A stretch of 64,000 nt of DNA from Lepidonotus clava (Eukaryota > Annelida > Polychaeta > Phyllodocida > Polynoidae). The DNA lies in NCBI GenBank assembly GCA_936440205.1, contig OW387149.1:7336114-7400113 (forward strand). The letters run 5' to 3'. Position numbers and translations under genes: made by a program. Positions 1 through 11,894 of the stretch are shown here, one piece after another (position 1 is the stretch's first letter; each line of letters starts with the position of its first letter). The notes beneath the pieces were generated by a model. The model did not search any database, was not told where the DNA came from, and worked only from the letters and a program-made list of their open reading frames with translations.

Positions 1-360
1 TGTCTTCATCATGTATTAGCCTGGATCCATGTAAGCCTATACAATTGGAGTAGTCTATAACATGGAAGTGGCCATTGCTCTAAGTCTGCATGCACATGGA
101 TAACATGGAAGTAGCCTACAACATAAGCCTCCATGGTGTTACTATTGCATTCACGGGATACCAGTATACCCCACAGACTTAGGACCTGCAAGGAGAATTA
201 CCCCTTTTCGTGTGTTTATCAAAGACATGGATCCACATATGCCTATAGGCCTAATATTGGAGTACCCTATGCCCGGGAGCCTATTACATGGAAGTGGCGT
301 ATACCATCTGAGTAGCCTGTAAAATTGAGGTACCTCTATCTACATGGATCCTATTGTGAA
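1..360. repeat. degenerate minisatellite
   Basis: Variants of 'acatggaagtggcctata' recur near 59, 104 and 286, mixed with repeated 'catggatcc' and 'gcctatag' phrases. Copies are diverged and the unit length is irregular, so this is an old tandem repeat. Short ORFs on both strands here follow the repeat and are not genes. Confidence 0.5.
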
Positions 361-1018
361 CCCATCCCATGAACCAGGAATGAAATCAGTGTTCTAAACA
401 ACAGGAGTCCAATACTAAAGCTATGGTGTGTATATGTAGAAAATATTATATCATCATAAAATTCAGGAGTGTGCTTAGTAAAAGTAGTGGCAGCATGGAG
501 GATACATCAGGAAATATGTTTTGATTATGAGCCTGGATTTGGTACCATAAACTCATAGGATCCCCTTGCTTTATCAACTCATTAGGCATATCTCCTCCAG
601 TGCGTGCTCTCCATGATATCACAAACTGTTTACTCCCTATCGCCTACTGTGTGATTCTTATCTTATTTGCTGGCATTATGTCAATACACACAGCTGTAAA
701 TATCACAACAGAGGACATCAGGAATGGTTTGTAAGAGTCTAGGACTGTTTTGAATTTTGTTATTCTTGTGACTTGACAGAATAATGCAAATGGGTTCCTG
801 GTATTATGGATCGTACCCCTAGCTTTTGATGGGCTCTGGTGTCTTGATAGGAAATTTAATCTCCTCTTCCATCACTCTAAGGATTTTTCCTCCAGAATGA
901 GAAGTAGGCCTTTGTGGCCCTACACGACCAGAATAAGTGTATATCTTTTTACCATTTGGATCGTGTAAAAGCATTTGATTTCACACATCAGCAGTATGGA
1001 ATTATATCAACTCCCAAA
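361..1018. other. no gene seen
   Basis: AT-rich sequence without a convincing ORF, splice-flanked exon or clear repeat. Confidence 0.5.
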
Positions 1019-1020
1019 GC

Positions 1021-1199
1021 CAGTGGCGGATCCAGGGGGGGGGGGCAAAAGGGGCAATTGCCCCCCCTAGACCAAAAATGAACTCTCGTAGTTTTGACAA
1101 ATCTGAGGAGAAATTTTGCAAGGTAAATCATGGGGGGTGGGGGGCAGATACCTGCCCCCCCCCCCCCCCCTAGAAGGCAGGCTCTGGATCCGCCCCTGC
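1021..1199. mobile_element. short hAT-like MITE (CAGTGGCGGATCCAG family)
   Basis: The left end 'cagtggcggatccag' is answered by 'ctggatccgcccctg' at the right, forming terminal inverted repeats around about 180 bp. The interior holds a G run and a 17-nt C run. 'caaagc' lies just outside both ends and may be a target duplication. Two more copies lie at 30078 and 35329. The end sequence is of the hAT type found in many marine invertebrates; the family assignment is from memory. Confidence 0.75.
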
Positions 1200-1321
1200 A
1201 AAGCTGTGGAAGAGCTAAAATAGTTGCTCGTACATTTGAGGATAATGTAAAAATTCTAATCTTTAGATTATCGAATTTAAGGTAGAAAGGTTATAATGGA
1301 CTAGCAAATATGAAATATATG

Positions 1322-1392
1322 GGCAGGGGTAGCAAATTTGTTAACGTTCTGACCACGCAGATGCCTGGGTTCAATTCCCATGTCTCCAACAA
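1322..1392 (+). mobile_element. tRNA-derived SINE head fragment
   Basis: A B-box-like 'gggttcaattccc' follows an A-box-like stretch at about 40 nt, but the cloverleaf stems do not close. This suggests a relic SINE head, not a working tRNA gene. Confidence 0.4.
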
Positions 1393-1497
1393 ACAATCTG
1401 TCGTTTGCATTCAATTATTAGGTTAGATTATTAACCAGAAAATACCGGTCATATGTGCTGACACTTCGAAATAATTGATAATTTTTATAAAAAAATG

Positions 1498-1985
1498 TCT
1501 TGATGATACCACATTAAGGCTCTGATACAGAGGCCGATATGTGCACTCATTGCTAGTACCATACCTATGCACTTATTGTTAATACCTCTTTTTTAAAATT
1601 TTATTAACTTCTTCATGCGTAACAAATGATCTTCCAGAGGTTAGATGAATAATAATACAATATTATAGTATAGTAACATAAGATGAATTTTACATGATTG
1701 ATGAGCAATGAATAAGTTACAGCTTGGATGCATAGGCCATTGTTGCCCATTACTAATGATACTACATTCAGGCTTTGATACATAGGCCCTAAGTTAATCT
1801 ATACGCTCATTGATAATACCTTATTCAGGCTCAGATGCAGAGGTCCATCTAATGATAATACTGAATTTAGCCTGATGCAGAGGTCCATCTTTGGTCCCTG
1901 ATGATACAACAGTTAGGCTCCGATGCAGGGGTCATTCTAGGCTCATTTATAATACCACATTCAGGCTCTGAAGCATGATCCAGTC
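1498..1985. repeat. degenerate tandem repeat, about 50-bp unit
   Basis: The phrase 'caggctctgatgcagagg' and 'gataataccacattcagg' recur near 1517, 1768, 1819, 1868, 1914 and 1961. The stretch about 1570-1730 interrupts the array. Confidence 0.65.
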
Positions 1986-2035
1986 AGGGAAATTATCCAA
2001 AGCAGTCATCTCTTGTTGCACCCCAGTCAGCACCA

Positions 2036-2560
2036 ACTCACGGGGGTGGACGGATAATACTCCTTCGGGAGCCGATACCCAGATACTGCATACCTCGGAG
2101 GGGATAATGCTACTTCGGGAGGCGATTTTCAAAACGCCGGGTACGGAATGTCACTTATTTTTCAAAACACCTTATATTTATGACATCTAACTTGCCTACG
2201 GAATATTTGAGGGTGTTTGCTTCACATTGTTACCATGCTATTCAAGAATTTCCATGTACTACATGAGAAAAGTGTGTTATTTGTGTGGGGAAATGGTTGG
2301 GTCCGAAAAAATACTCTGAAAACCCACTTTTCTCATGAAAGGATAATAATTAAAATCAATTGAATGTTATAATTTGTCTTAATGACTTAAAATACATTCC
2401 GTGGTTAGGTTATTATGTAGTAAAGTTTTATTCGATGGAAAATCTCCTCTTTGTTTATGTCGTGAAGATGCGGGATCCTCCGAGGTATGCACTTTCTAGA
2501 TGTTGGCTCCTGAAGTAGCATTATCTGTCCACCAGCACCAACTAGTTCAGGGGGAGAGAG
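2036..2560. mobile_element. foldback element with about 60-bp inverted repeats
   Basis: The left arm (about 2045-2108: 'gtggacggataatactcctt' then 'gcatacctcggagg') reappears as reverse complement at about 2477-2545, diverged by perhaps 20%. The roughly 370 bp between the arms is AT-rich and non-coding. No target duplication is obvious. Confidence 0.6.
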
Positions 2561-4116
2561 AAGAGGTGGTTTGATCATTCATCTTCCTCCAGGTTTCCGC
2601 TCCAGGGCCCAGGGATGAGACCCGTCTGGGAGTCCATGATTAAGTATGGCCTGAGACAAATGAGAACTGGCTATGGAAGCTTTTAAAACCAATTCCACTT
2701 GGTGAAATATCAAGGGTTAAATACTCTGGAAGGGAAGATGTGTGATATGTATATTGTATTTCACGGTTGTGTGGTTTAATTAAATGTTGCCTATGCTACA
2801 GGCGACCTCGGTAGTCTTAAATTGCCATTAAAGCCAATTACAGATGATGTACATAGTGCTATGGTATAATTTATATCATCATTGGTGGGTTTGGCATATA
2901 CAAACCCATCAATATTAGCAGAGACGGGACACAGCATAACATTTGATATAGGCATATTTAATGATAACGATAATTTGTAATAATTGGTCACAAATAGTCA
3001 TTGCAATGTATTGCTATTATCAAGTGGGCTAATGCGTTAATGACAAAAGATCATGATCATTAGGATCGAGCAAACCCTCATTGAAATAACCTCATGGTTA
3101 TGTGATAATCAAAACCAATTCCTCTTGCATATTGCATATAAAAGCTCATTTACAGGGCACTAGGTCTAAAGGGTCATGACACCTATAATTCACACCATTG
3201 CAATAGGTGTGAATTAAGGTAGACACGTCCGAAAACACCATTACCTGGATTATGGCCTGAGCTAGAGCCGTACAAACAAAGCACAGCTAATGCTAACGTA
3301 AGGGTAGAGCCCACTAGGCCTCAGTAGGGCCCAGCACACACCCAACATGTTGTGTTAACTGTGCAACGTTATGTAGCTGTGTGCAAAGGGCTTTGTACAA
3401 CGGAGCCACAAGAGGCATAATTTAGTAGGGAGAGCATTGAACGAGCAGTGAAAAGACTGATATTCCTCCCAGACAGAAATAAATCTTTTTTAACAATTTC
3501 CTTTCATAATTGTACTGAAGAAAGTTAGAGAGTCATGTTGCATCACAAAACTGTTTATTATTATGATTATATATCTTAGTGCCCATACTGGGACATTTCA
3601 TACCAAGGCAATCATATATGCGTTTCAATCGCCCGCCGATTTATCTGCCGATTCTACTGCCAATTGTGCCAACTATTCATACACCCACAGGACGAGTTAT
3701 AGGTCAATAATAGTAGTTAATCTATTAAGTTAGTATCGTAGAAGGAATTTTATATCTGCTTCATATTTCTGATTGACCAACCAATCGGCTCACCCTTTTA
3801 GCACTGATTATACTCAGCTGACTGAGTTAGATTCGCGTGCCTTGTGGGAATGCTCCTTGAAATACAATAAAGAAATAACTACATGGTTTATGGAAAGGCA
3901 GAGCATGATTCAATACTATGATAGATTTTTGTTCTGAGATATCATTCAAACATACTTTTGTAAAAACTCTAGCTCGACAAAGATTCTTTCTAGATATAAC
4001 ATTAATCAAATACACTTTTTTAATTAAAGAAACTCTAGCTCAACAAAGACTCCTTCTATTGGCATGCAGACGGAGATACTACCTTTGAGAGAAGGATTTT
4101 ATGTAACAGGAGCGGG
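2561..4116. other. no gene seen
   Basis: AT-rich spacer. A compact hairpin 'ttcacacc...ggtgtgaa' lies at about 3190-3220. The short ORFs here have no recognisable protein features. Confidence 0.5.
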
Positions 4117-4647
4117 CTACTGTCGGGGCTTTGATAGATGTTCTGGGGGTAAACACTGAAAAGCCTTCATGTAACAACGATCAGAATATTTAATGATACG
4201 TCTGGACGGTTTCTTTTGTTGAAGTGCCAATGTTGTGTGTATGTAAACCACTTGATATTTGAAAGTAACAGCAGGTCTTGGTGTTTTGGGACTGTTTTGA
4301 ATGCTAATAATCTCTCTAGACATCTTGTCTATGTTGTTTTTTAATATAAAAAGTGAGCCATGATATCCAGTTACTACAGTCATTTGTTGGCACAACAGAA
4401 AGTCAAATTTGACAGTACATAGAGATGATAGTAGAATTCGAGATTTCCTAGAATACCTGCTGGCATAGGATACAATATCCTCGTAAAAGTAATAGCCAAC
4501 AAGGTTTAAACTATTATAGTCAAATTTGAGCTTTCCAACAAATATTGTGTGAATTTTGAGCAATACGTACACACATTTGCACAGATCAGTGTGAATTAAA
4601 TCTATCCAAAGAACACCAATTATTGCTTCTAAGAATGGATGAGCCAA
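4117..4647 (-). CDS. unidentified 176-codon ORF, doubtful gene
   Basis: The longest single-frame ORF in the window that is not explained by known features. The product is basic and rich in Ile, Tyr, Lys and Ser, with a mildly hydrophobic start (MAHPFLEAIIGVLWID) and no motif I recognise. Codon use is AT-rich like the surrounding spacer, unlike the GC-rich tensin exons, which argues against a conserved host gene. No splice-site context or promoter was seen. In AT-rich DNA of this size an ORF this long can arise by chance. It could also be a decayed piece of a mobile element, but nothing in it shows that. Confidence 0.12.
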   Translation of the reverse strand: MAHPFLEAIIGVLWIDLIHTDLCKCVYVLLKIHTIFVGKLKFDYNSLNLVGYYFYEDIVSYASRYSRKSRILLSSLCTVKFDFLLCQQMTVVTGYHGSLFILKNNIDKMSREIISIQNSPKTPRPAVTFKYQVVYIHTTLALQQKKPSRRIIKYSDRCYMKAFQCLPPEHLSKPRQ

Positions 4648-6311
4648 TAGTCTGTGCTTATGAAGTAGGTCCCAGGTACGTTGAAAATTATTTTAGCTCT
4701 TTTTATTAAATCTACAAATTATATTAACAGGTTTGAGGAGACTTGCATGATACAATTACTCCATTAATGGTCGATAGGATTCTTTCCCCTGTGTCTGGCT
4801 CAGATAGGCCTAATATTGACCCATATTCCAGTGCAGTAACAATAGCCAAACCTCCACTCAAACTGATAACCCAAGCCAAGTACAGAAATCAAGGGCCAGT
4901 CAAGTCCTTTCCAAATTCCTTGCAAACATTCGTGAACTCCTGTAATAAGGAGGTAGGGCATCCTGGGCCAGTCTCTGAGATTGCTGGCACCCATCCGGGA
5001 GTAGGAGGAAGATAATGAAATTGGGGTCTGGACGATTGTGCCTGCTGGGAACCAGCCGGATAATACGCTGTCGCATGCCTGTTCGCCGCGGTTACGGTTT
5101 TGAGATAGGGCAGTGTCTCAGTAAATATTAGCCATGCTTGTTAGTGGAATCAAGGTCCCTAAGGGGTTACTCCATCTTCGCTACACTCTCCAAGCGTTGG
5201 GTTAGGTTATTCAAACCCTCCTATATCAATAGAAGAAGGAAACCCATGAAATGTGTTTGGAGATCGATGAGACATTTTCGTACCTGCCCTGCAACCCTCA
5301 CTCCACTAAATCTTCATACATTATATTACAGTTGTTGAAATGAACGAAACAAGGCTAAGTTTGTTTTTATCTGTATTGGGTAACATGCATAGGATTCCCA
5401 ATGCAATTATTAGATTAGATTTCAGGTTTCATAATCCACTTTAAGTTGATACCTACATATCCTTGGCATATCATACAATATGATTGCATCATAAATACTA
5501 TTGTAAATAATTCAAAGATATGTGTATGGATATATATGTAGAGAGAGATTTGGATTCTATGATATCTCTCTCTATAGAGATGTGTATGTATCTATGTATT
5601 TATATACATACAGATATAAACCCTGACTATCATAGATACTAGCAAGATGCGTACAGGTGCCATCCAAACCTTGCGGTTTACATGTTCAGAGAGGGGAGCT
5701 GGGAGTATTTATGGGTAGACAATGCTTTTTAATCCCTCACTGGATACCAGACCCCACCAAGAACTCACAAAAATACCAGGTAGCTTTTTGGGCCGACACA
5801 GCCTTCAATAATAAACAGCTGGCCGAGTTATCACATATCTCCGCCGTGTGTATGAATGTTGAAGAGCTGAACAAATACTATTATATGAGAACTGTTAGGA
5901 AAACTTAACATTTTTAAGCTGGAAGTATCCGATGCATGTAATGTATAGTATAAACTATTTTTCCTAGTTAAAACATGATGACATATTTTAGTCTTTAGCT
6001 TTAGAATTGCCATGCATGTAAGAATGTGCATTTATGGTCAGCATTGACCTAGAAACAGAGCAAAGGCTACTTGCAATGTTGGAATAGGCATGGTTGAGGC
6101 ATTCAGATTATACCTGACTCTTCATTTTATTTAAAAGTCATTCACAAACAACTCAATTAATTGTAATTACTGCTAAAAACGTCACTTGTTGGAAGGAGGT
6201 CTGAAATCTTTGAAAATATGCAACAATTTGAAAGTCTTCTTTTGATATAGGCAAAGATAGTATAGCTACACAAAGATATGCATCTCTGACCATCACCTAC
6301 GGGATTTTCGT
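4648..6311. other. no gene seen; small TA/GA-rich hairpin
   Basis: Spacer DNA. Around 5530-5620 alternating 'gagaga', 'tctctctc' and 'tatgtatgta' tracts can fold back on themselves. An 83-codon ORF at 5657-5908 has no recognisable features. Confidence 0.5.
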
Positions 6312-6501
6312 GACGTCGTCAATAAGGGCGCCGTCTATGGATGTCTGTGCACACCGTTATGACGCATTGTCTCTTTTTGCCGTTTTGGTGACGTCACCAT
6401 CTCTTTGTATATGAATGACGTCACAAAAACGGCAAAAAAAACATGTCACGTTGTAACGGTGTGCACAGACATCCATAGAGGGTGCCCCTATCAACGACGT
6501 C
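6312..6501. mobile_element. MITE with near-full-length inverted repeats
   Basis: The left half beginning 'gacgtcgtc' and continuing 'ctatggatgtctgtgcacac' is mirrored by the right half ending 'aacgacgtc'. The arms are about 60 bp with few mismatches, so the 190-bp element can fold almost completely. Internal 'gacgtca' motifs also pair. There is no coding capacity. Confidence 0.8.
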
Positions 6502-6836
6502 AACATGAAATGTAATACAATTGTTAATCTTTCCTTTGTACTATCATAGACATACATATCTCTATGGTACTATCGTCGATATAGGGTCTGATCTGTAGGT
6601 ATGATACACATTTGCTACTTCTATGTAACATGCAATAACCCATACCACACGTATAAGACTCGTTAGCACACAGGATTAGGTCACATGCTCAGCTGAACGG
6701 TCTATTTAAACACCAGACAAATCGATAGAATCAATACCAATTAGGCCCACCCACTTGGAGCCTGCAGTGATGATAATATATATGGTGAACTATTGATGAT
6801 AGGTACACTGAAGGCCCTGCTACATTGTCCAACTCA

Positions 6837-7074
6837 GGCCGCCCTTAAAAAAAATTCTGTTTCCGGTGGACCGGCCGGGTGAGTATTTTATGGCCGGGTG
6901 GGACACTTTTTTTTTCATTTTTCAAAAAAAAAATTTTTTTGGGGAAAATTTTGTGTATTAGCCTTACCAACCCAAAAAAAAAATTAAAAAAAAAAAAGAA
7001 TTTGCGGCCGCCCGGGACACCTTTTTAAACCCCACCCGCTGGACCGGAAACAGAATTTTTTTTTAGGACGGCCT
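6837..7074. mobile_element. MITE with 'ggccg...aaattctgtttccgg' ends
   Basis: The left end 'ggccgcccttaaaaaaaatt' followed by 'ctgtttccggtggacc' is the inverse of the right end ('ggaccggaaacag' then an A/T run and 'ggacggcc'). 'caactca' flanks both sides (6830-6836 and 7075-7081) and looks like a 7-8 bp target duplication, as hAT-type elements make. The interior is A/T homopolymer-rich. Confidence 0.8.
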
Positions 7075-7179
7075 CAACTCAACAAGACTGTGGTAGCTAC
7101 AAGAGGCGTCAGAGCCTATGACTGTTCAGTACTTGGGAAAACCCATAGTCTCCCACTCGGCTATCGTAGCAGGGTACCA

Positions 7180-7520
7180 ACCAGACAGGGAACACAGGGA
7201 AAATAGCAACAACAAAACTGCCTGACAGGGAAAACACAGGGAATTCGACAATTTTGTCAAAACACAGGGAAAACACAGGGAATTTGGAAATGTTGCCAAA
7301 ACATGTAGAAAACACAGGGAATTTCATTTGGCCAAATTCTGAAATTCCTGATTCTCAAGGTATTAGGGATTCAAATTTTTGTTGTTGGGTTGTCCAAATT
7401 TTTTTCTGCACGCAGAGGCTTTTAAATTTGGACAGCTTGCTGGAAATGACACAGAGAAAAATTGCGGCAGGACAGGGAAATCTCAGGGAAAACATAGAGA
7501 ATTTGAAAATGGAATTTGGG
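7180..7520. repeat. interspersed 'aaaacacagggaattt' repeat
   Basis: The phrase 'cagggaaaacacagggaat' recurs at about 7225, 7262 and 7305, and more loosely to 7500. A related stretch lies at 50636-50890. This is a dispersed, internally repetitive non-coding element. ORFs in it are repeat translations. Confidence 0.6.
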
Positions 7521-7962
7521 TTGGTACCCTAGGCCTGTCGTGGCTTAGGTCAATTCTCCTACCACGGATATATTAGTTCATTATGTTTCACCCACAGATT
7601 AGCCTAGATCAAGATGGAAGCTGGGAAATGTGCAAATAACTCACAAAAGAAACCTTGATCGGCTGTGTGCCAAACAAACTTGTCGTTATAGATAATCTCT
7701 AGCTCTACTTTTACTACATATTTTAGATTTCTGGGCTCTAAATACCAACTGTTCTCACGCAGGAAGGTCTCAGAAGGTATTGAGGCAAGTACACTTAGTA
7801 CAGACTTTCATTAATGATATGTTGAGACTTTTTTTGGCTATGATCAATACATAATTTTGTTATTCTTAAAAAGATTTGAATTGGTTTAGATCTTGAATTG
7901 ATTTTCAAAGATGCAGGGATTCCTTTTTGTGGAATGTGTCTAGTGCATTTTGTTTTCTTTAA

Positions 7963-8486
7963 AGGTAAATATGGGTATTCACTGCAGCGCCACCTGGTGT
8001 TAATAGTTTTTCATTTCTCAAACTCTATAAAATGTTACCAAAATGTGATCTAATTATCATAACCTCAAAATATTTACAATAATTTGCCCAAAAGTATTAT
8101 TGTTTTTAATTTCTTAAACAAAAATAGGCTATTTTTGTGGGTTTTGGGGTCAATGTTTGGCATTTTCAGGAATAAGTTTTGATTTTCAATGGTGACCCCA
8201 TGTTTTTTTAATCTTAAAATGTATATCTTGTTCCTATCTAAACATTTGTAGCTTTTTATGTCAAAATTATGGATATTTAATTTTTGATGTGGAAAAATGT
8301 GATTTTTTCCATTGAAGCCAATGTTAAACTGTCATTTTTTCAAATGCTAATATCTCGTAAATGGATATGGTGACATATGTTTTTTAAAGTTTTATTACAG
8401 TCCCCATGCATTCATCTAACAGCTGTGTGAATTTGATAATTTTATTATGGTTATCAAGAAATCATGTTGAATACCTATATTTACCT
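7963..8486. mobile_element. TTAA-flanked MITE (piggyBac-type target site)
   Basis: Ends 'aggtaaatatgggtattca' and its near inverse 'tgaatacctatatttacct' are each bordered by TTAA (7959-7962 and 8487-8490). TTAA duplication is the hallmark of piggyBac-like transposases. The 524-bp interior is AT-rich and has no ORF, so the copy is non-autonomous. Confidence 0.8.
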
Positions 8487-8490
8487 TTAA

Positions 8491-9302
8491 ATACTGACCT
8501 GGAATTGAATTGCTCTGAATAATCTGTGTAGAGTGTGTTTACGACATGATCAAATAAACTGAGGTGGGTGCTGGAGGGGGTGTTTATACTTAGGGGGGAG
8601 GAGGGGGTATATACATGTACCTAGAGAGGGGTTCTACCCTCTATAAGATCGGGTTTGGGGTTGGGTTTGCTGCTGTTTATCCCAAAGCATTTCGGCTTGA
8701 CCTGAGTCTGTTTATGACTGCATGTTGGGGAGGCTTCTACCTACAATAGGGCCGGGTTTAGAATTTTGCTGTTGTCCCTGAGCATTTTAGTTTCATTCTA
8801 TGATTGATATAAGTGTCAATACTGACAGTTTTAACACTTGATGTTGAAGCATGTTACTCTGACAGCATTAAATTGAAAATAAATGTAAATCCAATTAGGT
8901 ACGTTTTCAAGTGGCTGCCACCAAAACCAATCTATGTATAATTGTTTAGAGGATGTTAGAAATCTATAGGGAATAATGTTGCTAAGACTGCAATGGCAAA
9001 AGCGCACTGGCCTTAAATGCATGGGTCCAAAATGCAAGAGAGAAATTGTCATACATTAAACCATAAAGGCCTATATCTATTTGAAGCGGCTCTGGTGTAA
9101 TATTTCCAGGAAGCCTTAAATCAAATTCCCAGCTTCAACTTTCCACCTTTCCAACATAATTAATGGTTTTTGGTATCAGCTGCGGACCCCCCTGCCCCTT
9201 CACAAGCGCCCCCTGTTGAGTGAGGACGGGGGGCCGTCACCCCCGACACCCCCCCCCCCCCCAACCTACTGGCCAATAGATCACTAACCTATTCCCAGCC
9301 AG
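8491..9302. other. no gene seen
   Basis: Spacer with a G-rich stretch (8570-8640) and a C tract near 9240-9262. ORFs are short and featureless. Confidence 0.5.
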
Positions 9303-9304
9303 AA

Positions 9305-9694
9305 GCCCCATACCCACAAGGCGATATTCCCCAAGAAGTCGGCCGACCGTTCGACATTAAGATCGACTGAAAATAATCAAATAATCAGCCGTTTCTTTCA
9401 GCACCAATTCAGATTAAGCATGCTCATTTCAATAGAGTATAATTATTCAGTAGGAAAGTTTTCAAATTTCTGTCTTAATTCCAATTGTCCTTATGTCTGT
9501 TGCTAATATAAATTACTAAACATGTGGCCAAACAATAGTCAATGAAATAGCCATGAAAAATTAGGGAGTTATATTATCAGAACCAAATGTGTTTAGGATG
9601 ACGCTGGACTTTTGAACATTTTTATCGGATAATTCTTAAACATTTTGTGAAAATCCAAAAGCGAGCGGGGAACTAGGGTGTATGGGGTTTTGAG
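9305..9694. mobile_element. possible degenerate relative of the 31681 MITE
   Basis: The left end 'gccccatacccacaaggcga' resembles the left end of the element at 31681, and an internal 'cggccgac' also recurs. 'gtatgggg' near 9683 could be the right end. Much weaker than the 31681 copy. Confidence 0.3.
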
Positions 9695-10507
9695 GCCTAG
9701 TTCGGGAAGCTGGCACTAGGGGTCTGTGGAGGGGGACCCGGCACTTACAGGTACAGCCCCACGGGAAGAGAGGGGAGTCAGGGTAGACTGGGACAGGTCC
9801 TTTCTGAGTTAGAAAAAAATTCTGAGTACGTTGCGGTGTTCGAAATTAAAAACATATTTCCGGCAATGGGCGCACGTTCTTGAGGAGTGTACACCCGCAA
9901 AATGCACACTTTCACATATATATCAATTTTAGATAGTTCGAACTACATGTTAAACCACAAGTATTAGGGTGTTTATATCGCTGTATTAGCGTATTAGTTT
10001 CCTTTACTTCAATTACGATCCAATTATCAGCGTATGTGCTTCATTGCATGTAGAAAGCCGCATGAATCAAAGTCGGGTTGTGAAATGCTGGCTTAAGAAT
10101 ATAGAATCGTGATTATTCTGGGTTTCTTCCTTGCAGCTGTATTATAAGTGAGCTAATGTGCACGGAAACATATACCACTGGCTTTTTTCTTGGTCATATG
10201 AAAATATTATTTACTATTAAGCATTATTATCAAATCGTGAGACACCACCAATCTCGGATCATTACAATACAGTATATAATTTCTTTTCAGGTTCGGTAAA
10301 TAGCCTATAACTTCTATGAACAAAATGAAATTGCATCAATGACTGACAGTATATAAAAAGGTTTCACCACAAGCATAAGCGAGTAAACGACACACTTGGA
10401 GAATCACACACAAATGAACATTCCCCAAATATAGACAAAAACAATTAAAGATAGACTGTGAACATTTAAAAAAAAAAAAAAATAATAAAAAATAAAAGTA
10501 AAAATAG
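9695..10507. other. no gene seen
   Basis: Spacer, ending in an A-rich stretch at 10468-10505. Confidence 0.5.
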
Positions 10508-10690
10508 ACTCTGAGACTGGTGGCCCGTCGACCCTGTCCGGGCGGACCCCGGGGGGAGGTGGGGTGGTGCCGGGAGGAGGGGCCCTGACCGCCGCCCGCC
10601 CAAAGAGCTGCTCCCGGTCTCCTCCTGGTTCTCCTCCTCCTCCCCAAACCACTCCCACCCGCTCAGTGGACGCACGCCCGGCCCACGGGT
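10508..10690. other. GC-rich island, possible exon or promoter piece
   Basis: About 180 bp of strongly GC-rich sequence set in AT-rich DNA. It is open in several frames. On the + strand a Pro/Gly/Ser-rich frame ends near a possible donor 'acgg|gtaggc'. On the - strand one frame reads GWEWFGEEEENQEETGSSS. Neither has a good acceptor, and the + frame has no start codon. The known tensin exons are similarly GC-rich, so an exon is possible, but low-complexity composition alone could keep the frames open. Confidence 0.25.
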
Positions 10691-11335
10691 AGGCTTGACC
10701 AGTCACACCCTGGCCAATATTAGGCTTGCAATTGGATAGACTTGACCAGTTCGGACCCAGTTGAGACCCCACATGGATTAGTACCTTCACTTATACCTTC
10801 ACTAACACTTCCTCCTAACCCTGGATGACTTTACATTGTTTTTATACATCAAGCAGAAGCACACGTGGACTTCTTTTAGGATGCTGTAGAGGCCTACCTA
10901 CCTTGACAAAAACTGTGGTAGGCTTGACCCAGGGCTTGACCAGCACACTTCAAGGCCTAAGAGTGGGATTAAGATAATCTGTGGACCATATTAACTCATC
11001 TGGATTAGCAGCTACACCTTCACCTGGATGTTTAACATGGGATGAGTTGTTGTGAGATGAGTTTGCATTGTTATTGTACATCGATAGGAAGCACGTGTGG
11101 AACATTATCTTGGTCTACCTTGTCCTGTGCCAGGCTTGACCAGAACACTCCCTGGCCTGAGAGTTGGATCAGGATCTGTGAGCCATAGTAACCCACCTGG
11201 ATAAGGACATTCACCTTGATCTTCACTAACATCTTCACTCATCCCTGGCTGTTTAACATGGGATGTGTTGTTGTAAGCTGGTTTGTATTGTTATTGTACA
11301 TCAAGGGGAAGCACTTGTGAGAGTGGTTCAGCTGC
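10690..11335. repeat. tandem repeat, about 220-230 bp unit, three copies
   Basis: The same order of phrases occurs three times: 'aggcttgaccag', 'ctggcctgagag', 'ccacctggat', 'tttaacatgggatg', and 'attgttattgtacatc' (ends near 10850, 11082 and 11302), followed by 'gaagcac'. Copies are moderately diverged and non-coding. Confidence 0.75.
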
Positions 11336-11894
11336 AGGTAGGCTACACCATGACCAAAACAAAGACTGTGGCACCAAGAACCGCCAAACTTCACGGATTA
11401 AGCATATGGGCATTGATCGTCGTTTCCAAGTAAACGGGTGTAGCCTACTGTTCCCTGGGATTATTGCAGTAACAGAAACAGGATTTATATGAATGCTTCT
11501 CCATTGAACTGCTCGCACGAGGCCAACCTGCTTGACCAACGCTAAAGTCGACTTCAATGCTCTTAAACTGCCTTTGACGTTAGTTCCAATCTATACCCGG
11601 ATATACCTTATAGGTTTGTCCCAATTCGTCCGGATATAGCTTTGTTAGTCCCTGGATACAGCTATCCCGGTACCCCTTTTACGATTCACCTGGATATTCC
11701 CCCCTCAGGTTACCCCCCCCCCCCCGGATCACCTGGATCTACCCCACCCCGCCTTGGGGTTATGTCACTCCTAGTTAGCAGCAGCTGGACTGAGTCACGT
11801 GACTGGGGGAGTTGCTCGGGGAGGCTTCATTAATCTGAGCTGCTGCTGGTGCCCGGTGGGACACCTGGCACGGCATGTTCACCTGACGGAACCA
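11336..11894. other. no gene seen; C-rich 'cctggata' stretch
   Basis: At 11590-11760 short 'cctggata' and 'ccggatata' phrases repeat around a C run near 11710. ORFs here are repeat translations. Confidence 0.45.

Noticed and set aside
5657-5908. 83-codon open frame (+)
   Set aside because: No recognised family and no exon borders; AT-rich like the spacer.
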